From NCBI GenBank assembly GCA_007122745.1, contig SKTA01000087.1, positions 1 to 5,011 of the forward strand: 5,011 nucleotides of DNA. Reading direction: 5' to 3'. The notes beneath the pieces are model-generated. The model saw nothing but the letters and a program-made list of their open reading frames with translations. It searched no databases and was not told the DNA's origin. This DNA is from Bacteroidales bacterium. GTDB lineage: Bacteria; Bacteroidota; Bacteroidia; Bacteroidales; UBA7960. The position numbers and the translations under genes were made by a program. Positions 1 to 5,011 of the stretch are shown here, piece by piece. Numbering within the stretch: the first letter of the stretch is position 1; every line of letters begins with the position of its first letter.

Positions 1-2
1 AT

Positions 3-2165
3 TCAGAAGAGATCAAAAATATGCTCATTACAACAACCGACGACGTAGACGGCAGCAACTCCGGTTACGTTGGTCAGCTCGGAACCGGAAGGGTGAACGC
101 ATTTGCCGCCCTTAACGAAACTTTGTTTAACATGGCTGATCCGGATGCTCCGGCAGCACCCACAAACCTGTCGCTTACCGCAGATCCGGAAGGAGCACTC
201 TCTGCAGAGATCAGCTGGACCAACCCGATTGAAACAGCCTCCGGTGAACCACTCACCGAACTCGACACGATAAAGATTTTCAGGGGTGAAGAGCTGATTC
301 ACAATATACTCAACCCCACCATAGGAGAAGAAGTAAGTTATACCGATACCAGCATGGATGCCGACGGTTCCTACATGTATGTAATCCGGGGCGCAAACCA
401 AGCCGGTGAAGGACTGGCAGCAAGTGGCAGCACATACATCGGTCATGACATACCCGCGCAACCGGAAAATGTAAACCTCAGCGCTGCCGGCGACAATGCC
501 ATACTTATCTGGGAAGCCCCCCAAACGGGTTTGAACAATGGCTTTTTCGATGGGTCCAACCTTACGTATACAATACATCGCTTTCCGGGCGGAGATGAAG
601 TGGCCTCCGAAATAACTGAAACCGTTCTTTTTGATAACGATGTTCCGGGTATCGGCAACTACTATTATGAGGTAACTGTATTTAACCACGTCGGCGAAGG
701 GGGTACAGGCACCTCCAATTTGGCAACACTTGGCGCCGAAGGGCTGCTGATCTATGAACCTTTTGAGATTCCAACCGGTGAACTTCCAATGGGATGGTTC
801 ATCGACGGACCCGGCGAGTCGAACTGGGGGGTACATGACTCCGAAACGGCCGGCGGCGAAGCACCTCAAATGAGACTCAACTGGAGCCCCTCATTTACAG
901 CAGTTTCCAAGTTAATGACCCATGAGGTGGATATTGCCGGATACAACATGCTTGAGTTTAGCTTCAGACAATACCTGAGGAACTACGGCTCAGTCGCAGG
1001 TGAAATAGCTGTATTGTATACAACTGACCAGGGACAAAACTGGACGGAACTGATGTCCTTTAATGATGGCTCGGCAAACTATGGCCCGGTCCATGAAGAT
1101 TTTACAATTGACCTGGACCCGGGAACTGAAACCATCCAGTTTGCATTTCGCTGGGACGGAAACTCCTTTAACATCTGGGACTGGAACATCGATGATGTAA
1201 TCCTTGAAGGGATTGGTGCTTTTTATGAGGTCATTTTCGATGTTGAAGATGAAAATGGGGATGCTGTTAGCGGTGCAACCGTTACAATGGACAACAAATC
1301 AGGCATTGAGGTGATTCCCGGCATGTACTTTTACAACCAGGTTGAACCAGGCAGCTACAACTTCACTGTTGAAAAAGAGGGTTATGAGCTTTTTGAAGGG
1401 GAGGTTGAAGTTGTTGATGACAACATTATGGAACCGGTTGTTCTTACTTGGGAAAGGTACTCCGTGGACTTTAATGTTTTTGACCAGGACGGAACAGAAC
1501 TGCACGGTGCGACTATCACCCTCGACGATCATACAAACGAATCAGGAGAATATACTTTCCCTGAAATCATCAACGGCACATACGAATACATCGTCGCAAA
1601 AGAGGGTTATCATACTGTGAGCGGCACAATTACTGTTGAATCCGACAACTGGACTGAAGACGTGGTTCTTGATCTAATCGTATATCAATTGGCTTTTGAG
1701 CCGATTACAGAATTTGGGGATCCAATCACCGGTGCAACAATTACTTTAAACGGTAACGGATACGAATCAGGACACTATTTATTCCCCGAGATGGTTCCAG
1801 GAACCTATGATTACACCATCGAAAAGGAGATGTATTTCCCGGCTCATGGCAGCGTTGAGGTCACCGACCATGATATGATGTTACAGGTTGTTTTGTTTGT
1901 AGACGACACAGGGCTGGATGGACTTCAAACATTCAACGTGAACATCTATCCAAACCCTGCTCGGAATCAGGTTACGATTGAGTCGGATCAGAACATCAGC
2001 CATATTTCAATAACCGATATCAGCGGACAGTTGATCCAGTCACTGGCAGCTGACAGTGATCAGGTTGTTGTTGACATCAAACATCTGGATGCGGGGATCT
2101 ATTTCGTTCGCATCTACACAAATGATGAACAGGTTCAAACAAAACGGATCCAAATCATTAAGTAA
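3..2165 (+). CDS. S8 family (subtilisin-like) serine peptidase, C-terminal part, with T9SS sorting domain; 5' truncated by window
   Basis: The frame is open from the window edge (first full codon at 3), so the ATG at 21 is internal and the gene starts upstream. The first ~37 codons (EEIKNML..TTDD, then LGTGRVNAFAAL) match the end of a subtilase catalytic domain; the catalytic Asp, His and Ser would lie outside the window. After this come a fibronectin-III-like domain (nt ~150-441), a second one (~447-734), a choice-of-anchor J / cleaved-adhesin jellyroll (~747-1211, from YEPFE to WNIDDVILEG), three carboxypeptidase-regulatory-like repeats (~1221-1901) and a T9SS type A sorting domain (~1926-2162, NIYPNPARNQ to the terminal KRIQIIK). 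The likely product is a protease exported across the outer membrane by type IX secretion, then anchored or released after removal of the C-terminal domain. The accessory domains suggest binding to polymers or cell surfaces (inference). Domain order is confident; the peptidase family call rests on the short tail and is less so. Confidence 0.85.
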   Translation, partial: SEEIKNMLITTTDDVDGSNSGYVGQLGTGRVNAFAALNETLFNMADPDAPAAPTNLSLTADPEGALSAEISWTNPIETASGEPLTELDTIKIFRGEELIHNILNPTIGEEVSYTDTSMDADGSYMYVIRGANQAGEGLAASGSTYIGHDIPAQPENVNLSAAGDNAILIWEAPQTGLNNGFFDGSNLTYTIHRFPGGDEVASEITETVLFDNDVPGIGNYYYEVTVFNHVGEGGTGTSNLATLGAEGLLIYEPFEIPTGELPMGWFIDGPGESNWGVHDSETAGGEAPQMRLNWSPSFTAVSKLMTHEVDIAGYNMLEFSFRQYLRNYGSVAGEIAVLYTTDQGQNWTELMSFNDGSANYGPVHEDFTIDLDPGTETIQFAFRWDGNSFNIWDWNIDDVILEGIGAFYEVIFDVEDENGDAVSGATVTMDNKSGIEVIPGMYFYNQVEPGSYNFTVEKEGYELFEGEVEVVDDNIMEPVVLTWERYSVDFNVFDQDGTELHGATITLDDHTNESGEYTFPEIINGTYEYIVAKEGYHTVSGTITVESDNWTEDVVLDLIVYQLAFEPITEFGDPITGATITLNGNGYESGHYLFPEMVPGTYDYTIEKEMYFPAHGSVEVTDHDMMLQVVLFVDDTGLDGLQTFNVNIYPNPARNQVTIESDQNISHISITDISGQLIQSLAADSDQVVVDIKHLDAGIYFVRIYTNDEQVQTKRIQIIK
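1221..1901 (+). repeat. Three tandem carboxypeptidase-regulatory-like domain repeats within the S8 peptidase gene
   Basis: Three protein-level repeats of about 75 residues lie at nt ~1221-1451, ~1458-1679 and ~1683-1901. Each starts with an aromatic-rich strand (YEVIFDV, YSVDFNV, YQLAFEP), continues with a G-D/T...GAT-T segment (SGATVTMD, HGATITLD, TGATITLN), then a Y/F..P-E/Q...GTY/GSY turn (VEPGSYNFTV, INGTYEYIV, VPGTYDYTI) followed by EKEGY, AKEGY or EKEMY, and ends with a hydrophobic strand. The pattern matches the beta-sandwich carboxypeptidase D regulatory-like / PEGA-like folds common in secreted Bacteroidota proteins. DNA identity is diverged, so the duplication is old. They probably act as spacer or binding modules placing the catalytic domain away from the cell surface. 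Confidence 0.8.
1926..2162 (+). other. T9SS type A C-terminal sorting domain (coding segment)
   Basis: The last ~79 residues follow the T9SS type A pattern: a YPNPARNQVTIE strand block, a central ITDISGQLIQSL strand with the conserved G, an LDAGIYFVRI block and a short basic C-terminus, TKRIQIIK. In the family this domain folds as an Ig-like beta sandwich that targets cargo to the outer-membrane type IX translocon and is usually cleaved on arrival. It is the strongest taxonomic marker in the window. Confidence 0.93.
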
Positions 2166-2178
2166 ATTAACCAAATTG

Positions 2179-2232
2179 GTGGCTTTTTATGGAATAACTT
2201 TTCAAGGTTTGCCCATAAAAAGCCACTTTTTT
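2179..2232 (+). terminator. Rho-independent terminator after the S8 peptidase gene
   Basis: A perfect 14-bp inverted repeat (gtggctttttatgg at 2179-2192, ccataaaaagccac at 2213-2226) flanks a 20-nt loop and is followed directly by six T (2227-2232). It begins 13 nt after the peptidase stop codon. The T-tract is on the + strand side, and the sequence beyond the stem on the other strand has no matching run of T, so it should work mainly in the + direction. The stem is AT-rich in its middle with G/C pairs at both ends. The next start codon is only 17 nt beyond the T-tract. Confidence 0.88.
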
Positions 2233-2249
2233 AAAACACCATAACAAAC

Positions 2250-3257
2250 ATGGCATACACACCTTCCCGCAACCGCTATGAACTATTGAGATACAATCAT
2301 TGCGGCCGCAGCGGGTTAAAACTTCCGGCAATCTCTTTGGGTTTGTGGCACAATTTCGGTGGCATAGACCCCTATGAAACGGGACGGCGCATCGTGCGAC
2401 ACGCTTTTGATGCCGGCATCACCCATTTTGACCTGGCCAACAATTACGGGCCTCCCGGAGGAAGTGCCGAGATCAACTTTGGCCGGATGCTTGCCACGGA
2501 TTTTAAAACCCTTCGCGACGAGCTGATCATCTCAACCAAGGCGGGTTACTACATGTGGCCGGGTCCCTATGGCGATGGTGGCTCGAGAAAATATCTGATT
2601 TCCAGCCTCGACAAAAGCCTCCAGCGGATGGGATTGGAGTATGTGGATATTTTTTATCACCATCGCTTTGACCCTGAAACACCTGTGGAAGAAACCATGA
2701 TGGCTCTTGATCAGATTGTCAGGCAAGGAAAAGCACTTTATATTGGTCTCTCAAACTATTCGGCCGAGCAAACTGAAGAAGCGGTCGCCATTCTGCGCAA
2801 GCTTGGCACACCCTGTCTCATTCACCAGCCACGCTATTCGATGCTCGACAGACACGTTGAAGAATCACTGCTGGATGTTCTCGACAAACATGGCATCGGC
2901 TGCATTGCTTATTCACCACTGGCACAAGGATTGCTTTCCGACCGCTACCTGAAAGGGATCCCCGAAAACTCCAGAGCAGGAAAGCCTTCAGGATTTCTGA
3001 AAAAAGAGGACATTAGTATGGAGAAACTCCAGCTGATACAAAGACTGAATGAAATTGCCGGCGAACGCAAGCAGAGTCTGGCCCAGATGTCTATTGCCTG
3101 GTTGCTAAAGGATCAGCGTGTTACATCTGTGCTGATCGGCGCCAGTAGCGTTCAACAGCTGGAGAATAACATTCAGGCACTGGATCATACCCATTTTGAA
3201 ACGGCTGAACGGGAACAGATCAACCAGCTTCTGAACAAAAACAAGGACAATGTTTAA
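2250..3257 (+). CDS. gpr: Aldo/keto reductase, YghZ/Gpr-like (L-glyceraldehyde 3-phosphate reductase family)
   Basis: This 335-residue protein is a full-length NADPH-dependent TIM-barrel aldo/keto reductase of the AKR14 (E. coli YghZ/Gpr) type; the E. coli protein is slightly longer at ~346 residues. Hallmarks are CGRSGLKLPAISLGLWHNFG near the N-terminus, THFDLANNYGPPGGSAE, ISTKAGYYMWPGPYG, GGSRKYL and RMGLEYVDIFYHHR. The catalytic tetrad is readable as Asp61, Tyr66, Lys97 and His138. Cofactor contacts are expected around SNYS (168-171), YSPLAQGLL (221-229) and IGASSVQQLENN (296-307). Known relatives reduce L-glyceraldehyde 3-phosphate and methylglyoxal, so a cytosolic aldehyde-detoxifying role is likely, though the substrate is inferred. 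The ATG at 2250 aligns with the family N-terminus; no clear Shine-Dalgarno precedes it. It follows a terminator closely and its end overlaps the lipoprotein gene by 8 bp. Confidence 0.94.
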   Translation: MAYTPSRNRYELLRYNHCGRSGLKLPAISLGLWHNFGGIDPYETGRRIVRHAFDAGITHFDLANNYGPPGGSAEINFGRMLATDFKTLRDELIISTKAGYYMWPGPYGDGGSRKYLISSLDKSLQRMGLEYVDIFYHHRFDPETPVEETMMALDQIVRQGKALYIGLSNYSAEQTEEAVAILRKLGTPCLIHQPRYSMLDRHVEESLLDVLDKHGIGCIAYSPLAQGLLSDRYLKGIPENSRAGKPSGFLKKEDISMEKLQLIQRLNEIAGERKQSLAQMSIAWLLKDQRVTSVLIGASSVQQLENNIQALDHTHFETAEREQINQLLNKNKDNV

Positions 3258-3888
3258 CATCAGGGTCTTTAAGTTGTTTTTGCTCACCATTTCAGCCTCG
3301 ATGCTGTTAACCGGGTGTCCGGAAAAAGGCTGTGAAGATGGTGTTCCTGCCATGCTCCTTGATTATACCGGACTGAGTGGCTGTAAGTGGGTCATACAAC
3401 TTCAAAATGGTGAACGACTGGAACCTGTAAACCTGCATGAATTTGATCTTGTGCCCGCTGATAGTATGATTGTCCATATCACCTACACCGAAGCTCCAAC
3501 TATGATGAGTATCTGCATGGTTGGGAAAATTGTCGAGGTGACCTGCATCACAGAACTAAGTAACGATCACAAAAACCGATTCACTATTTCTGTCCCTCAA
3601 AACATTTCCGAATCTCAAGCAGAACCTCCTGGCATGGTAATGGCCTACCCCGATGTCATATATTATCGCCTTCCCGACGATTATTTACTCGACATTTACC
3701 TCAGAGGTGATGAATACAGCCATAACGTAATCACAAAAGACGGATACCCTCTGATCATCAATCAGGAGGGCTTTTATGAATATGCAGTCATGAGAAACGG
3801 CCGGCTGGAGCCATCAGGCATCATAGCCCGCAACAAGGAAGACAGGGATGATGATGTCAACGCATTTTTAGAAAAGATAAACCCATAA
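3250..3888 (+). CDS. Lipoprotein with a C-terminal M6-propeptide-like domain
   Basis: This 212-residue protein has a lipoprotein signal peptide: basic start (R5, K8), hydrophobic core, then lipobox LLTGC with lipidated Cys23. The mature N-terminus PEKGCED has no Asp at +2, which fits outer-membrane sorting. Residues ~28-103 form a small domain with Cys28, Cys45, Cys89 and Cys99 and the pattern SGCKWVIQL..GE.LEPVNL...SICMVGKIVEVTCI, which resembles small Bacteroidota lipoproteins of unknown function (from memory; not assigned a named family). After a Pro/Ser/Gln-rich linker (~104-132), residues ~134-205 resemble the propeptide of the M6 protease encoded next (21 of 47 identical, ungapped). The start overlaps the reductase stop by 8 bp; an AAGGA at 3243-3247 lies only 2 nt before the ATG, so termination-reinitiation coupling is plausible. 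It has no protease motif. A role as inhibitor, chaperone or anchor for the M6 enzyme is inference. Confidence 0.9.
   Translation: MFNIRVFKLFLLTISASMLLTGCPEKGCEDGVPAMLLDYTGLSGCKWVIQLQNGERLEPVNLHEFDLVPADSMIVHITYTEAPTMMSICMVGKIVEVTCITELSNDHKNRFTISVPQNISESQAEPPGMVMAYPDVIYYRLPDDYLLDIYLRGDEYSHNVITKDGYPLIINQEGFYEYAVMRNGRLEPSGIIARNKEDRDDDVNAFLEKINP
3319..3321 (+). other. Lipobox cysteine codon (Cys23), predicted lipidation and cleavage site
   Basis: The signal peptide of the lipoprotein ends LLTG before this Cys, a good lipobox for signal peptidase II. The residues after it (P-E-K-G-C-E-D) carry some negative charge, loosely like Bacteroidota surface-export signals, but not the dense Asp/Glu run seen in the clearest cases. 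Whether the protein faces the periplasm or the cell exterior is undecided. Confidence 0.8.
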
Positions 3889-3891
3889 TTC

Positions 3892-5011
3892 ATGAATTCA
3901 CCCTTCATTAATCCATTAATAACAAAAAGATTTCTTTCAAATAGTTTTCATTTGATGCACCTGGCTATCATAGTCGCTGTGCTTTTCCTTTCAGGATTGC
4001 AATATCTTCAGGCGGTTCCGGCATACCCCCATCCTATAGAATTCCGGCAACCAGACGGTACAACCATTACCATAAGGATGATGGGTGATGAGAAAATTAA
4101 CTGGGCAGAAACCATTGACGGATACAGCATTTTGGTTAATAAGGATGGGTTTTATGAATATGCCGTCCTGGATGAACATGGTGACATGGTTTTTTCCGGA
4201 GTACGTGTTTCACCGGCAAATCACCGCAGCAAGGAAGAACGTGACCTTTTGCAGGGTACTCCGCAGGGGTTGAGGTTTAGTGAGCGGCAAAAGGAGATGA
4301 TGTTCTCTGTCTGGGAACTTCGCTCAGAAGCTGCCAATCGCTCTTTCCCCACGACAGGGGAACGCACACTGCTTTGCATTTTAATGGAAACCACAGATGT
4401 TCCCTTTACCAAAACTCAAGATGACTTTGATGCCCTCTTCAACCAGCTAAATTATACAATTGGCGGAGCAACAGGAAGCGTAAGGGATTATTATCTGGAA
4501 AACTCTTACGGTCAGCTGGATCTTACGGTAGACGTTGTTGGTCCATATACGGCACAATACAATATGGCCCATTACGGATCAACCTGGGCCGGAGCACGCC
4601 AACTGGCCACGGAAGCCGTGCACCTTGCAAATCCGGATGTTAACTTTGCTGACTATGACAACACAGGTGACGGGTCGGTTGAAGGGTTTTACATGATTTT
4701 TTCAGGATATGGAGAGGAGGCCGGTGGCGGACCCAACACCATCTGGTCGCATGCCTGGAGCATTGAACCGGTTCAACTCGACGGTACGTGGATCAGCCGT
4801 TACGCCTGCTCACCAGAGCTGCGGGGAAATTCAGGTACCAACATCACACGCATCGGCGTGATAGGACACGAATTCGGACACATTATGGGTGCACCCGATT
4901 ACTATGATACCGGCGGTAATGGCTATACCGGCACAGGCAGCTGGGACATGATGGCCGGAGGAACCTGGAACAATGGCGGTGCCACACCGGCACATCACAA
5001 TGCATACACCA
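3892..5011 (+). CDS. M6 family zinc metalloprotease, N-terminal part; 3' truncated by window
   Basis: The frame is open from the ATG at 3892 to the window end (373 complete codons). Residues 1-41 look like a signal peptide: basic n-region (K12, R13), hydrophobic core LAIIVAVLFLSGL, probable cleavage after LQA. A second ATG at 3955 would leave almost no positive charge, so 3892 is preferred. Residues ~44-130 are the propeptide (AYPHPIEFRQPDGTT, GDE, DGYSILVNKDGFYEYAV, SGVRV). The catalytic domain follows, with SVRDYYLENSYGQLDLT (196-212), a DYDNTGDG segment likely binding calcium (254-261), IWSHAWS (284-290), the zinc site HEFGHIMGAPD (His326, Glu327 as catalytic base, His330, Asp336 as third ligand) and a Met-turn at GSWDMMAGG (Met354). 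This is the immune-inhibitor-A type of secreted metzincin. In Bacteroidota such proteins often end in a T9SS domain; that part is not in the window. It starts 3 nt after the lipoprotein stop. Confidence 0.93.
   Translation, partial: MNSPFINPLITKRFLSNSFHLMHLAIIVAVLFLSGLQYLQAVPAYPHPIEFRQPDGTTITIRMMGDEKINWAETIDGYSILVNKDGFYEYAVLDEHGDMVFSGVRVSPANHRSKEERDLLQGTPQGLRFSERQKEMMFSVWELRSEAANRSFPTTGERTLLCILMETTDVPFTKTQDDFDALFNQLNYTIGGATGSVRDYYLENSYGQLDLTVDVVGPYTAQYNMAHYGSTWAGARQLATEAVHLANPDVNFADYDNTGDGSVEGFYMIFSGYGEEAGGGPNTIWSHAWSIEPVQLDGTWISRYACSPELRGNSGTNITRIGVIGHEFGHIMGAPDYYDTGGNGYTGTGSWDMMAGGTWNNGGATPAHHNAYT
4867..4899 (+). other. M6 zinc-binding active-site motif (HEFGHIMGAPD)
   Basis: These codons spell the extended metzincin signature HExGHxxGxxD of peptidase family M6. 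All three expected metal ligands and the general-base Glu are intact, so nothing in the visible part suggests an inactive enzyme. The Met-turn follows at about 4942-4962. Confidence 0.92.

Noticed and set aside
3..869. A 288-codon open frame on the minus strand opposite the S8 peptidase gene
   Set aside because: The plus-strand frame shows clear subtilase-tail, fibronectin-III and jellyroll features over the same bases. The antisense product has no recognisable motif and erratic Cys-rich composition, so it is a shadow frame.
1342..1620. A 92-codon plus-strand open frame inside the repeat region
   Set aside because: It lies in another frame of the well-supported regulatory-like repeats, and its basic, low-complexity product matches nothing known.
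2175..2202. A possible Bacteroidota-type promoter (ATTG near 2175 and TAACTTTT at 2195-2202) inside the terminator region
   Set aside because: The -7-like element lacks the final G, the -33-like element is imperfect, and the spacing of about 16 nt is shorter than the usual 19-21, so it was not called.
3250..3888. The lipoprotein as a frameshifted or broken N-terminal piece of the M6 protease
   Set aside because: It has its own complete lipoprotein signal and an additional domain, and the downstream protease has a complete signal peptide and propeptide of its own, so both are intact genes.
3887..3898. A perfect 12-bp palindrome (aattcatgaatt) across the lipoprotein stop and protease start
   Set aside because: About one 12-bp perfect palindrome is expected by chance in 5 kb, and nothing else marks this as an operator.
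3955..3957. Alternative M6 protease start at the second in-frame ATG
   Set aside because: Starting there removes Lys12 and Arg13 and leaves only a His before the hydrophobic core, giving a poor signal peptide. The ATG at 3892 also fits the tight spacing to the preceding stop.

Overview
The window looks like a chromosomal segment from a member of the Bacteroidota that carries a type IX secretion system (T9SS). The evidence is a subtilase-type secreted protein ending in a typical T9SS type A sorting domain, a Bacteroidota-style lipoprotein, an M6 metalloprotease with the propeptide layout common in that phylum, and little Shine-Dalgarno signal ahead of the genes. The order or genus cannot be fixed from this sequence. 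All four genes are on the + strand.

Layout: (1) 3-2165 is the C-terminal part of a large secreted S8-family (subtilisin-like) peptidase. It holds the last strand/helix of the catalytic domain, two fibronectin-III-like domains, a jellyroll 'choice-of-anchor J / cleaved adhesin' domain, three tandem carboxypeptidase-regulatory-like repeats and a T9SS sorting domain. (2) 2179-2232 is a strong intrinsic terminator, a perfect 14-bp stem followed by six T. (3) 2250-3257 is an aldo/keto reductase closely resembling E. coli YghZ/Gpr. (4) 3250-3888 is a 212-residue lipoprotein that overlaps the reductase by 8 bp. (5) 3892 to the window end is the N-terminal 373 residues of a secreted M6-family zinc metalloprotease, starting 3 nt after the lipoprotein stop codon.

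Genes 3 to 5 are packed as an operon. The most notable observation is that the C-terminal third of the lipoprotein resembles the propeptide of the protease encoded directly downstream: 21 of 47 residues are identical without a gap by hand count, including a shared GFYEYAV block. The lipoprotein is therefore a fusion of a small Cys-containing domain with a free-standing M6-propeptide-like module. It may act as a membrane-anchored inhibitor, chaperone or docking partner for the neighbouring protease. That function is inference; the similarity and the gene arrangement are directly visible.

No tRNA, rRNA, CRISPR array, insertion sequence or attachment site was seen. The only gene-free stretches are 2166-2249 (terminator plus a short leader) and 3889-3891.
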